Shown: positions 55,302 through 64,000 of the stretch, in pieces | Numbering within the stretch: the first letter of the stretch is position 1 | Layout of the letters: the number at the start of each line of letters is the position of its first letter | Notes under the pieces: model-generated | The model's database searches: none | What the model saw: only the letters and a program-made list of their open reading frames with translations | Told to the model about the DNA's origin: nothing | Origin: Dyella jiangningensis | Lineage (GTDB): Bacteria > Pseudomonadota > Gammaproteobacteria > Xanthomonadales > Rhodanobacteraceae | Length of the DNA stretch: 64,000 nucleotides | Reading direction: 5' to 3' | NCBI RefSeq assembly: GCF_003264855.1 | Contig: NZ_NFZS01000001.1 | Coordinates: 186,001 to 250,000 of the forward strand | Translations under genes and position numbers: made by a program

Positions 55302-58067
55302 ATGTCAAACCGCAAGACTCTGCTAGCAGCAAGCATCATCGCCGGCTTGTGTCTGTCCGGCTCCGTGTACGCTGCCGATACCACCCCGGCGCAGCCGGGC
55401 CCGGCCGCTTCCGGCCAGGACAACGCCCAGACCACGGCTGACAAGAACAAGGCCAAGGAACTGGGTACCGTCACCGTCGTCGGTATCCGCGATTCGGAAG
55501 CCGAGTCGCTGAACCTCAAGAAGGCAGCCGACTCGCACGTCGAAGTGATCACCGCCGAAGACATCGGCAAGCTGCCGGCCAAGAACGTGGCCGACACGCT
55601 GCAGCGCCTGCCCGGCATCAACATCAGCTCGTCGAGCGCCAGTGAAGGCGGCTTCGACGAAAACGACCGCGTCAGCCTGCGCGGCACCAACCCGAGCATG
55701 ACCCAGACCCTGGTCAACGGTCACACCGTCGGCACCGGCGACTGGTTCGTGCTGAGCCAGGTGCAGACCGTGGGCCGCAGCGTGAGCTACACCCTGCTGC
55801 CGGCGGAAGTCGTCAGCGAAGTGGTCGTGCACAAGTCTTCCGAAGCCAAGCTGCAGGAAGGCGGCAGTGCCGGTACGGTCGACATCATCACCCGCAAGCC
55901 GCTGGAATTCGCGCAGCCGTTCACTGCGCAGGCAGCTGTCGGTGGCGTCTATTCCGACCTGCCGGGCGACACCAAGCCGCAGTTCAACGGCTTGGTCAAC
56001 TGGAAGAGCGACGACAACACCATCGGCGTGATGGCGCAGGCGTTCTACGAGAAGCGCAGCCTGCAGCGTGACGGCCAGGAAATCGTGGGCGGCTACAACC
56101 AGATCGCAGCCGACAGCGCCATTGCGACGGCCCATCCGGACCTCGCGGGCAAGTACTACCCGAACCTGATCGGCCAGACCCTGTTCACCCAGACCCGTAC
56201 CCGCAAGGGCGGCACGGTGGACATCGAGTGGAAGCCGCTCGACAACCTGACCTTGAACCTCAACAGCTTCTACTCGAAGCTCGAGGCCGACAACTTCAAC
56301 CGCAACTACATGTTGTGGGCCAGCCAGTTCGTACCGAGCGGCGCGGGCCTGCAGTCGTACACGGTGAAGGGCAATGTGCTCACCAATGCCTCGTTCGCAC
56401 CGCAGGCGGGCAGCACCACGCCGTATGGCGTGTACGACCAGATCTCCCGTCCGGGCGCTTCGTCGTCGTCGGCATACACCACGTTGGACGCCGAATGGCG
56501 CGCCACCGATCACCTGACCTTTACCGGCCAGATCGGCACCACCCAGGGCAAGGGCAACAGCGACCACCAGGACGTGAGCGAACTCGGCTTTGGCGCCGGC
56601 GCTGGCGCCAGCTGGGATATGCGTGGCACCGGCAAGCCGACCAACTGGGCCATCGGCGGTGACAACACCTCGCCGTCGGGCATCATCCCTTCGGCCGGCT
56701 GGATCTTTGGCGACCAGGACATCCACGTCAAGGACAAGGAAGACTTCTACCAGTTCGATGGCGAGTGGGCGCTGGACAGCTCGCCGATCAACCTCAGCAC
56801 GCTCGATTTCGGCGTGCGTTATTCCGACCACACCCGCGAGAACAAGACCGATATCGGCCAGGGCCCGACGGGCGACTGGCAGAACCCGGCCAACTACCCG
56901 ACCAGCTGGTCCAACTACCCGAGCGGCTTCAACAGCGACCTCGGCGTGACGGCCCCGGGCCCGGCCTGGTACTACAGCCCGGGTGCATTGGCCGCGTTTG
57001 ATGCCAAGTACGCCAACCGCGATCCGGTGGCGCGCTTCAACTGGCAGAACATCTACAAGGTCAACGAGAAGGACACGGCTGCCTACGTGCAGGCGAACTT
57101 CGCCGGCGACCGCTGGACCGCCAACGTGGGTCTTCGCTACGTCTATACGAAGGAAGACATCAACTACAACTCCAGCGCGGTATCGTCGTACACCTCGGCG
57201 GGCCCGATCACCGGTTCGGCCTTCGGTGACTACTACGTCAACACGTACAACCACGGCTACGACAAGTTCCTGCCGAGCGCGAACTTCAAGTTCAACATCA
57301 CGGACGACGTGATCGCCCGCTTCGCCGCGTCGCAGACCATGACCCGTCCGGACTACTCGGCACTGGCCGGTTCGTACTCGCTGGATGACCTGACCCATAC
57401 CGGCAGCGGCGGCAACCCGCAGCTGAAGCCGCTCATCTCGACCAACTTCGATGCCGGCCTGGAGTGGTACTTCGCTCCGCGCGGCCTCGTGTCGGCCGGC
57501 GTGTACAACATGCAGCTGAGCGACTACATCAACTTCGGTACCCAGAACATCCAGTTCAAGGACCAGCAGGCCAGCAACACCGCCGGTCACGATGTGTTCT
57601 CGACGTACCAGGTCAGCGTGCCGACCAACGTCAACGGTCACGTCAAGGGCGTCGAACTGAACTACATCCAGCCGATCGGTGACTACTTCGGCGTGCAGAC
57701 GAACTACACCTACGCCAGCGGTTCGGCGGAGGATGGCAAGCCGCTGCAGGGCACCTCGAAGAACACGTTCAACGTCTCCGGTTACTTCGAAAACCAGATG
57801 TTCAACGCCCGCATCAGCTACACCTACCGCTCGTCGTTCTACGCCGGTGTGAGCCGTACCGACACGTACTACCAGGCCGGCATCGGCAACCTGGCGGCAT
57901 CGTTCGGCTACAACATCAACTCGTGGATGTCGCTGACGCTGGATGCGATGAACCTCAACAACCCGAAGCTCAAGTACTACACGGTCAATCCGAACTACGG
58001 CAAGCAGCCGTATGCGTTCTACGTGAACGGCCGCCAGTACTACCTGAACCTTCGTTTCAAGATCTGA
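55302..58067 (+). CDS. TonB-dependent receptor, probable chito-oligosaccharide uptake
   Basis: 921 residues with a signal peptide (cleavage after VYA), a TonB-box-like stretch (LGTVTVVGIRDS), and a plug domain (about 70-190, AEDIGKLPAKNVADTLQRLPGI and RVSLRGTNPSMTQTLVNGHTVG). A 22-strand-type barrel follows and ends in LNLRFKI. The plug wording is that of the large Xanthomonadales/Caulobacter sugar receptors. GGGAGG precedes the ATG. Its place between the kinase and GH9/GH20 enzymes suggests chitin or chitosan oligosaccharides as substrate. Confidence 0.92.
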   Translation: MSNRKTLLAASIIAGLCLSGSVYAADTTPAQPGPAASGQDNAQTTADKNKAKELGTVTVVGIRDSEAESLNLKKAADSHVEVITAEDIGKLPAKNVADTLQRLPGINISSSSASEGGFDENDRVSLRGTNPSMTQTLVNGHTVGTGDWFVLSQVQTVGRSVSYTLLPAEVVSEVVVHKSSEAKLQEGGSAGTVDIITRKPLEFAQPFTAQAAVGGVYSDLPGDTKPQFNGLVNWKSDDNTIGVMAQAFYEKRSLQRDGQEIVGGYNQIAADSAIATAHPDLAGKYYPNLIGQTLFTQTRTRKGGTVDIEWKPLDNLTLNLNSFYSKLEADNFNRNYMLWASQFVPSGAGLQSYTVKGNVLTNASFAPQAGSTTPYGVYDQISRPGASSSSAYTTLDAEWRATDHLTFTGQIGTTQGKGNSDHQDVSELGFGAGAGASWDMRGTGKPTNWAIGGDNTSPSGIIPSAGWIFGDQDIHVKDKEDFYQFDGEWALDSSPINLSTLDFGVRYSDHTRENKTDIGQGPTGDWQNPANYPTSWSNYPSGFNSDLGVTAPGPAWYYSPGALAAFDAKYANRDPVARFNWQNIYKVNEKDTAAYVQANFAGDRWTANVGLRYVYTKEDINYNSSAVSSYTSAGPITGSAFGDYYVNTYNHGYDKFLPSANFKFNITDDVIARFAASQTMTRPDYSALAGSYSLDDLTHTGSGGNPQLKPLISTNFDAGLEWYFAPRGLVSAGVYNMQLSDYINFGTQNIQFKDQQASNTAGHDVFSTYQVSVPTNVNGHVKGVELNYIQPIGDYFGVQTNYTYASGSAEDGKPLQGTSKNTFNVSGYFENQMFNARISYTYRSSFYAGVSRTDTYYQAGIGNLAASFGYNINSWMSLTLDAMNLNNPKLKYYTVNPNYGKQPYAFYVNGRQYYLNLRFKI

Positions 58068-58089
58068 TTTGAGGCTACCTCCCCGCCAA

Positions 58090-58120
58090 CGGGCCCGGCA
58101 CTTTGCCGGGCCCGATTTTT
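58090..58120 (+). terminator. Intrinsic terminator after the TonB receptor
   Basis: CGGGCCCGGCA and TGCCGGGCCCG form a perfect 11-bp stem with a CTT loop, followed by ATTTTTC. It separates the receptor from the GH9 gene or sets a lower level for the downstream genes. Confidence 0.92.
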
Positions 58121-58167
58121 CATCGGGGATCGGCAATACCGTTTCGCAAGGTCGAGGGGTCGATGGC

Positions 58168-60003
58168 ATGAAGCAATGTCGCCGTCTCGCGATCGCACTG
58201 CTGGCGTTCCTCGCGAACGCCGCCAGTGCATCCGGGCAGAAGGTGCTGGTCGACCAGGTCGGCTATGACACGCACGCCGCCAAGCAGGCGGTCGTGCAGG
58301 GCCTGCCGGACGCGTCGAAACAAGTCTTCCGCGTCGTGGACGCCGATACCGGCAAGATTGCATGGCAGGGCGAAACGACGCCGGCCGTGCAGGTCGCGCG
58401 ATGGAGTGACGATCGCTATGCGCTCGCCGACTTCAGCAGCCTGAACACGCCGGGCCACTACTACGTCGAATCGCAGTCAGGCGACCGCCGGGTGCGGTCA
58501 TCGACGTTCGATGTGCAGGACAACGTGCTGGAGCGCCACACGCTCTCCAACGTCATCTATTACTTCAAGGGCCAGCGGGCCAGCGGGCTGATGGATCAGG
58601 CGGATCGCCATCTGCCGCATCCCGACGGCCAGCCAGGCATGCTCGATCTGCGTGGCGGCTGGTACGACGCCACCGGCGACTACGGCATCCACCTGTCGCA
58701 CCAGAACCTCACCCGCTACTTCAATACCCAGCAGTTGCCGCTGGCGGCGTGGAGCCTGTTGCGCAGCTGGCAACAGTTGCAGGCGCGACAGGACAAGAAC
58801 TTCCACGAGTACGAGCGTCGCCTGCTCGACGAAGGACTGTTCGGCGCGGATTTCCTCGTGCGCGACAAGCGCCCGGACGGTTCGTTCTACCAGTCGATCG
58901 ACGCGCCAGGTCCCGGCAAGCTGCCGCAGGATCGCCGCATCGGCGATCCAAACTGGCGCACGCAGATCAAGCTCAAGCCCGGCGATCGCACCGAACAGGT
59001 GGACGAACCAGCGCGTGGGCCGCATGCGTACGAAGCCAGCTTCCGTGCCGGCGGCGGCATGGCGATCGCCGCGCTCGCGCTGGCCGCGAGCACGGGCGTG
59101 GATGGCGACTTCACCTCGCAGGATTACCTGCGTGCGGCGGCATCGGCCTATCGCTTCCTCGACGCACACAACGACGAACTGGCCAATGATGGCAAGGACA
59201 ACATCGTCGACGACTATGGCGCGTTGCTGGCGGCCGTGGAGCTCTATCGCGCCACGCACGATGCGTCATGGCGCAAGCTTGCCGACGGCCGTGCCGCGCG
59301 GCTGATGGCCCGGCTGATCAGCCATGACGGCCACCGCGACTACTGGCGCGCCGACGATGGCATGCGTCCGTTCTTCCATCCTTCCGATGCCGGCATGCCG
59401 GTGATCGCACTGGTCGAGTACGCCTCCGTCGCGGATGCGGCGAACCAGGCGAAGGCGCGAGACGTCGTGCGCCGGTCGCTGCAGGCCGAACTGGCGACGA
59501 CGAATGCCGTGGCCAATCCCTTCGGTTACGCGCGCCAGCTTGTGCGTGGTGGGGACGGCAAGGTGCGCACTGCATTCTTCTTCCCGCACGACACCGAGGC
59601 TGCGCCATGGTGGCAGGGCGAGAACGCACGCATTGCGTCGCTTGCCACCGCCGCGCGCCTGGCCGCTCCGTTGTACGCGGGCGACGCAGGGTTCCAGGGC
59701 GAACTGCAGGCCTACGCGTGGAACCAGTTGCACTGGATCCTCGGCCGCAACCCATACGACAGCAGCATGCTGATGGGTAGCGGTCACGGCAATGCACCGT
59801 ATATGTTCTTCGACTCCTACGCTTATACCAATGCGCCGGGAGCGATCATCAATGGCATCACTTCGGGACTGGACGACGAGGAAGGCATCGCCTTCGACCT
59901 CGGCTACGCCCAGACCGGCAAGGACGACGACTGGCGATGGACCGAGCAGTGGCTGCCGCATGACGCGTGGTATCTGTTCGCCATCAGCCTTCCCCACGAT
60001 TGA
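58168..60003 (+). CDS. Secreted GH9 hydrolase, probable exo-glucosaminidase/chitobiase type
   Basis: 611 residues with a signal peptide (to about residue 23). An N-terminal Ig-like CelD_N domain (VLVDQVGYDTHAAKQAVV, about 25-110) precedes the GH9 (alpha/alpha)6 barrel. GGWYDATGDYG corresponds to the GH9 nucleophile region; WILGRNPYDSSMLMGSGHGN and the acidic C-terminal DDEEGIAFDLGYAQ also fit. GH9 enzymes in chitin loci of Vibrio-type bacteria act on glucosamine oligomers. The operon with GH20 favours that over cellulose, but a cellulase is not excluded. Confidence 0.85.
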   Translation: MKQCRRLAIALLAFLANAASASGQKVLVDQVGYDTHAAKQAVVQGLPDASKQVFRVVDADTGKIAWQGETTPAVQVARWSDDRYALADFSSLNTPGHYYVESQSGDRRVRSSTFDVQDNVLERHTLSNVIYYFKGQRASGLMDQADRHLPHPDGQPGMLDLRGGWYDATGDYGIHLSHQNLTRYFNTQQLPLAAWSLLRSWQQLQARQDKNFHEYERRLLDEGLFGADFLVRDKRPDGSFYQSIDAPGPGKLPQDRRIGDPNWRTQIKLKPGDRTEQVDEPARGPHAYEASFRAGGGMAIAALALAASTGVDGDFTSQDYLRAAASAYRFLDAHNDELANDGKDNIVDDYGALLAAVELYRATHDASWRKLADGRAARLMARLISHDGHRDYWRADDGMRPFFHPSDAGMPVIALVEYASVADAANQAKARDVVRRSLQAELATTNAVANPFGYARQLVRGGDGKVRTAFFFPHDTEAAPWWQGENARIASLATAARLAAPLYAGDAGFQGELQAYAWNQLHWILGRNPYDSSMLMGSGHGNAPYMFFDSYAYTNAPGAIINGITSGLDDEEGIAFDLGYAQTGKDDDWRWTEQWLPHDAWYLFAISLPHD

Positions 60004-60024
60004 CGCAACGACGCGAGACGACCG

Positions 60025-62325
60025 ATGAGCCCGACCCGCACCACCCTTTGCCTCGCCCTGGCCAGCCTCGCGACGTTCGCCCATGGCGCCAGTGCAAGGA
60101 TCGACGTGATCCCGATGCCGGCGCAGGTCACCGAATCCGGCGAGGGCTTCGCGGTGGGTGCGCAAACCCCCATCGTGGTGGATGCGGGCGATGCGCAGGC
60201 CAGGCATTCGGCCGAGGTCCTCGCTTCGCTGATGGCGCGCACGCGGCATCTTGATCTCAAGGTGCAGCAGGCACCCGCCACGGGTGCGGCCATCGTCCTG
60301 AAGCGCGATGCCGCGGCGCCGGTGGCTGACGTGGAAGGCTACGCGCTGGACGTCACGACCAAGGGCATGGTCGTCACGGCGCGCGATGAGGCAGGGCTGT
60401 TCTACGGCGCGATGACCGCGTGGCAGTTGATGACGCCCGCGCAGGGCGAGGGCGACGTACGCGTGCCCGCGGTGCATATCCGCGATGAGCCCCGCTTCCG
60501 CTGGCGCGGCTTCATGCTCGATTCCGCGCGCCACTTCTGGACGACGGATGAAGTGCGCACCGTCATCGACCAGATGGCGCAGCACAAGCTCAACGTGCTG
60601 CATTGGCACCTCACCGATGACCAGGGTTGGCGCATCGAGATCAAGAAGTATCCGGAGCTGACCCGCATCGGCGCGTGGCGCACGCCGCCGGGCGCCGGCC
60701 AGAATGGCGAACCGCAGCGCTATGGCGGCTTCTATACGCAGGACGAGATCCGCGCCATCGTCGCCTACGCGGCGGATCGCCATATCACGGTGGTGCCCGA
60801 GATCGACATGCCCGGCCACGCACAGGCGGCGGTGGCGTCGTATCCGGAGCTGGGCGTCACCGGCAAGCGTCCGCCGGTGTCGGTGGACTGGGGCGTCAAT
60901 CCTTATCTCTACAACGTCGACGACCACACCATCCGTTTCCTTGAGGACGTGCTGGACGAAGTGATGGCGTTGTTCCCGTCGACCTACATCCACGTCGGTG
61001 GCGACGAAGCCGTCAAGGACCAGTGGCAGGCGTCGGCCGCGGTGCAGGCCCGTATGCGCGAACTCAAGCTCAAGGACGAGAACGCGATGCAGAGCTGGTT
61101 CATCGAGCAGATGGGCCAGTACCTCGCCGCGCACGGCCGCCGCCTGGTCGGCTGGGACGAAGTGCTCGAAGGCGGCGTGCCGCCCAGCGCGACGGTGATG
61201 TCGTGGCGTGGCACGCAGGGCGCCATCAGCGCGGCGAAGCTGGGACATGACGTGGTGCTGTCGCCTGCGCCACAGCTCTACCTCGACCACTTGCAGAGCG
61301 ACCGCGAGGACGAAACGACGGGACGCATGCCGCCGATGACGCTGGAAAGCTATTACGGCTTCGAAGCGGTGCCGAAGGAACTGGACGCCTCGCAGGCAAA
61401 GCACGTGCTCGGCATGCAGGCCAACCTGTGGACGGAACACATGCCGACGATGCGTCATGTCGAGCACGCGATGTTCCCACGCATGGATGCGCTGGCGGAG
61501 GCGGCATGGTCGCCGGTGGCGGTGCGCGACTGGCATGGCTTCCTCGGCCGCCTGCCGGCGCAGCTCGCACGCTACCGCGCGCAGGACATCGGTTATGCCG
61601 ACAGCGCGTTCGCGGCAAACATCGAGGTGGATCGCAATGCGGCCATCGCCCGTGGCGAGGCCAACGTGACGTTGTCCAACCAGGCGGGTTACGGTGCTCT
61701 CCACTACACGACCGACGGCACCACACCTGCCGCGGCTTCGCCCGTCTACGCCAAGCCGTTCATGGTGACGTTGCCGGCTACCGTCAAAGCCGTCGCGCTT
61801 GCGGCGGATGGCGCGCCGCTGGCAGAAGCACGCCAGCGCGCGCTCGATCTTCCGTCGCTGCGTACTCGCGGCACGGCGGAAATGGTCAACTGCCCGGGCA
61901 GCGACTTCGGCCTTCGCGTACAGCCCACGCCCGACGCTACCAGCATGAAGCCGAGCTACGTCATCAACGTGTTCGACAACTGCCGCATGTATCCGGCGGC
62001 GAAGCTCGATGGCATCGCCGGCATCCGCGTGGATGCCGCACGCCTGCCGCGCAATTACGCGTTGGCCCACGATGCGAAGCTGGTCGTGGCGCACAAGGGC
62101 GGCACGCCGCAAGGCGAACTGGTCGTGCGCATGGACAGCTGCAAGGGCAAGACGCTGGCGACGCTGCCGTTGCCTGCAGGTGGTACCGACCGCTTCACGC
62201 TGAAGGGTGCCCTGGCCACCCAGGCCGGCGTGCATGACCTGTGCCTGGTGTTCACTTCGCCGGTCACCGGGCCGCTCTATGGCATCGGTTCGGCCACCCT
62301 CGTGCCAGCCGGCACCGCTCCGTGA
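60025..62325 (+). CDS. GH20 beta-N-acetylhexosaminidase
   Basis: 766 residues with a signal peptide (MSPTRTTLCLALASLATFAHGASA). Domain order is the GH20b domain (about 25-145), the TIM barrel with WRGFMLDSARHFW and the catalytic pair D327-E328 in HVGGDEAVKDQW, then a C-terminal extension. The extension contains an Ig-like chitobiase segment (LHYTTDGTTPAAASPVY) and a further beta domain. It would release GlcNAc from chito-oligosaccharides in the periplasm. It starts 21 bp after the GH9 gene. Confidence 0.95.
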   Translation: MSPTRTTLCLALASLATFAHGASARIDVIPMPAQVTESGEGFAVGAQTPIVVDAGDAQARHSAEVLASLMARTRHLDLKVQQAPATGAAIVLKRDAAAPVADVEGYALDVTTKGMVVTARDEAGLFYGAMTAWQLMTPAQGEGDVRVPAVHIRDEPRFRWRGFMLDSARHFWTTDEVRTVIDQMAQHKLNVLHWHLTDDQGWRIEIKKYPELTRIGAWRTPPGAGQNGEPQRYGGFYTQDEIRAIVAYAADRHITVVPEIDMPGHAQAAVASYPELGVTGKRPPVSVDWGVNPYLYNVDDHTIRFLEDVLDEVMALFPSTYIHVGGDEAVKDQWQASAAVQARMRELKLKDENAMQSWFIEQMGQYLAAHGRRLVGWDEVLEGGVPPSATVMSWRGTQGAISAAKLGHDVVLSPAPQLYLDHLQSDREDETTGRMPPMTLESYYGFEAVPKELDASQAKHVLGMQANLWTEHMPTMRHVEHAMFPRMDALAEAAWSPVAVRDWHGFLGRLPAQLARYRAQDIGYADSAFAANIEVDRNAAIARGEANVTLSNQAGYGALHYTTDGTTPAAASPVYAKPFMVTLPATVKAVALAADGAPLAEARQRALDLPSLRTRGTAEMVNCPGSDFGLRVQPTPDATSMKPSYVINVFDNCRMYPAAKLDGIAGIRVDAARLPRNYALAHDAKLVVAHKGGTPQGELVVRMDSCKGKTLATLPLPAGGTDRFTLKGALATQAGVHDLCLVFTSPVTGPLYGIGSATLVPAGTAP

Positions 62326-63392
62326 ACCTGCCTCGCCGATTGGGCTCGGTCGATGCCCTGCGCGGCTGCACGGTCGCGCTGATGCTGCTGGTGAACGATG
62401 CGGGCGACTGGGAACATACCTACTGGCCGCTGGAACATGCGTCGTGGAACGGCTGCACGCCGACCGACTTCGTGTTTCCGTTTTTCCTTTTCGTGGTGGG
62501 CGTATCCATCGCGCTGGCGATCGGCCCGCGTGTGGAGCGCGGCGAGGACAAGGGCGCGCTCACGCGCACGGCGATGAAGCGCGCTTTGCGCATCGTGCTG
62601 CTGGGCCTGGCCATCAACCTGCTCGCCTGGTTGCTTCTGCCTGGGGCGCATCTGCGCTTTCCCGGTGTGCTGCAGCGCATCGGCGTCTGCTTCGCCGGCG
62701 CGGCGCTGTTCGCGATCTACACCCAGGCACGCGTGCAATGGGTCGCGATCGCGGCGATCCTGGCGGGTTATTGGGGCCTGCTGCTGGCGGGCGGCACGAT
62801 GGAGCCGTACCTCAACATCGTGAGCCGCACGGACTTCGCGATCTTCGGACGCTTCGTCTACCTCATCGATCCGGTGACAGGGCGCGGGCACGATCCGGAA
62901 GGCCTGCTCAGCTGCCTTCCTTCGCTGGCGACCAGCCTGCTCGGATTGCGCGCCGGGCAATGGCTTCGCCACGACCGCATGAAGCCGCTGCTCGTGACGG
63001 GCCTGGTCGCATTGGCGCTGGGCTATGCGTGGTCGCTGGTGTTCCCGCTCAACAAGAATCTCTGGACATCGTCGTTCGTGTTGTGGACCGGCGGCTGGGC
63101 GATGCTCGCGCTGGTGCTGTTCCACGTTGCGATCGACCGTCGCGGCTGGCCAGCCGTCGGGCGCCGCTTTGGCGTGAATGCGGTGGCGGCCTATGCAGGT
63201 TCCGAACTGATGCAGATCCTGTTGCCGGCGCTGGGCATCCAGGGGCCGCTCTACCAGCACGCCTTCGCCGGCTGGATCACGCCGCTCGCCGGCCCCTACG
63301 CCGCTTCGCTGGCATTCGCCGTGGCGTTCGTCGCCGTGTGGTGGCTGATCGTCTATGCGATGGATCGGCGGCGCTGGTACATCAAGCTTTGA
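62322..63392 (+). CDS. nagX: NagX-like membrane acyltransferase (HGSNAT/DUF5009 family)
   Basis: 356 residues starting at a GTG that overlaps the GH20 stop (GTGA). About ten membrane helices. LGSVDALRGCTVALMLLVNDAGDW and the early PTDFVFPFFLFVVGVSIAL are the signature of the heparan-alpha-glucosaminide N-acetyltransferase family. A conserved LEHASWNGCTPTDFVFP segment follows the first helix. NagX proteins accompany GlcNAc genes and may acetylate glucosamine at the inner membrane. The symbol follows that usage; the activity is inferred. Confidence 0.85.
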   Translation: MNLPRRLGSVDALRGCTVALMLLVNDAGDWEHTYWPLEHASWNGCTPTDFVFPFFLFVVGVSIALAIGPRVERGEDKGALTRTAMKRALRIVLLGLAINLLAWLLLPGAHLRFPGVLQRIGVCFAGAALFAIYTQARVQWVAIAAILAGYWGLLLAGGTMEPYLNIVSRTDFAIFGRFVYLIDPVTGRGHDPEGLLSCLPSLATSLLGLRAGQWLRHDRMKPLLVTGLVALALGYAWSLVFPLNKNLWTSSFVLWTGGWAMLALVLFHVAIDRRGWPAVGRRFGVNAVAAYAGSELMQILLPALGIQGPLYQHAFAGWITPLAGPYAASLAFAVAFVAVWWLIVYAMDRRRWYIKL

Positions 63393-63524
63393 ACCGTCGA
63401 TGAAATCGCCGCGCGGCCGCGGGCCGTCGTGCCGCCGCGCGATCATGCCTGGATGAAGGGCGCCTTGGCGGTATGTGGCGTCATCCGCGCCGGGCAGCAC
63501 GGATGACACCGATATCCCGATGCG

Positions 63525-64000
63525 CTACTTGGAAATCAGCAGCAACAGCGATTGACCGCATTGCCCATAGGTGGTGCCCGCACCACCGATCAAGCTCTCG
63601 TTGCCCGGCGTCACGAAGGTATTGGCACCATCGTTCCAGTTGCACGTATCGGTCACGCGATACCACTGCGTGCCGCTGGGTGGAGCGGGCAAAGTAAAGG
63701 TCACGCTGCCGGACCAGCCGTTGTAGGCGACGTAGATGGAGTTGGCGTCGCCCAGTGATGGTCCGTTGATCGTGTACGCGATCGCGTAGTTGGACGTGTT
63801 GTTCCAGTAGCTGCTGGTGGCGACGGCGCCGTTCGGCTGGTACCACACGACCTGGCTGGACGAATACCAGGTGGACGGCCGCAGTGCCGGATGCGCACGG
63901 CGGAAGGCGATCAGCCGTTGCGCGAAGTTGTAGAAGTTGGACTGGTCGGTGGTCCAGCTGTTGGTGAGCCAGTTGGCGGTGGAGTCGAGGTTGTAGGCGT
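63525..64000 (-). CDS. Isoamylase / glycogen-debranching GH13 enzyme, 3' part
   Basis: The frame is open to the window edge; about 158 C-terminal codons are visible. YNLDSTANWLTNSWTTDQSN and FYNFAQRLIAFRRAHPALRPS are the end of the GH13 catalytic region. The rest (IYVAYNGWSGSVTFTLPAPPS ... WYRVTDTCNWNDGANTF) is the C-terminal beta domain of secreted isoamylases of the Pseudomonas type. It is convergent with nagX. The catalytic residues lie outside the window. Confidence 0.85.
   Translation of the reverse strand, partial: AYNLDSTANWLTNSWTTDQSNFYNFAQRLIAFRRAHPALRPSTWYSSSQVVWYQPNGAVATSSYWNNTSNYAIAYTINGPSLGDANSIYVAYNGWSGSVTFTLPAPPSGTQWYRVTDTCNWNDGANTFVTPGNESLIGGAGTTYGQCGQSLLLLISK

Overview
This 64 kb window comes from a GC-rich gammaproteobacterium. 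The combination of genes points to the order Xanthomonadales, probably a Rhodanobacteraceae relative (Dyella, Luteibacter or Rhodanobacter type). The pointers are large TonB-dependent receptors paired with LacI regulators and glycoside hydrolases, a NagP/NagQ-type GlcNAc locus, a merged leu-ilv operon, and many short GTAG-headed palindromic repeats. The taxon is inference; no rRNA or other marker gene is present.

Layout. 1-7.3 kb: the 3' part of a pilY1 pilus-tip adhesin gene, a small unknown gene, an ECF42-like sigma factor with a glyoxalase-like and a YCII/DGPF protein, ubiA, and a small VOC protein. 7.5-20.5 kb (minus strand): one ten-gene branched-chain amino acid operon, leuA-ilvE-leuC-leuD-leuB-ilvD-ilvC-ilvG-ilvM-ilvA. 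It is preceded by an unannotated leader peptide (20360-20497) and an intrinsic terminator, and is interrupted by intergenic repeats. 20.6-22.8 kb: a TetR regulator divergent from a YecD-like isochorismatase-fold protein, then a secreted esterase. 23.0-34.4 kb: a probable beta-1,2-glucan (or similar beta-glucan) locus with a LacI regulator, a TonB receptor, a GH144-like endoglucanase, an ABC importer whose binding-protein gene carries an in-frame stop, an ATPase and a GH1 beta-glucosidase. 34.5-38.3 kb (minus): hom-thrB-thrC behind a threonine-rich leader peptide (38090-38182). 38.5-42.4 kb: cpdB and a membrane-anchored LTA-synthase/OpgB-like enzyme. 42.4-43.7 kb: a gene-free island of several repeat families. 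43.7-48.4 kb (minus): nagP-nagQ-nagB-nagA. 48.8-53.7 kb (minus): pxpB-pxpC-pxpA-DUF969-DUF979-pcp, a pyroglutamate uptake and hydrolysis operon. 54.2-63.4 kb (plus): glucokinase/GlcNAc kinase, TonB receptor, GH9, GH20 and NagX-like acyltransferase, which is the outer half of the chitin/GlcNAc system. The right edge holds the 3' end of an isoamylase gene.

How the parts work together. The two amino acid operons look controlled by ribosome-mediated attenuation; ilvA (threonine to 2-oxobutyrate) links them. The two sugar loci each have a recognisable LacI-type palindrome: TGTAAACGTTTACA-like sites at the beta-glucan locus, and TGACAACGTTGTCA-like sites in front of nagP and glk. The pyroglutamate operon sits between two pairs of the latter sites, so it appears to split the GlcNAc regulon. 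The main unusual points are the leader peptides, the nonsense-interrupted binding protein, the operator set, the DUF969/DUF979 pyroglutamate operon, and the BIME-like repeats, one of which carries a decayed copy of the ilvA 3' end.
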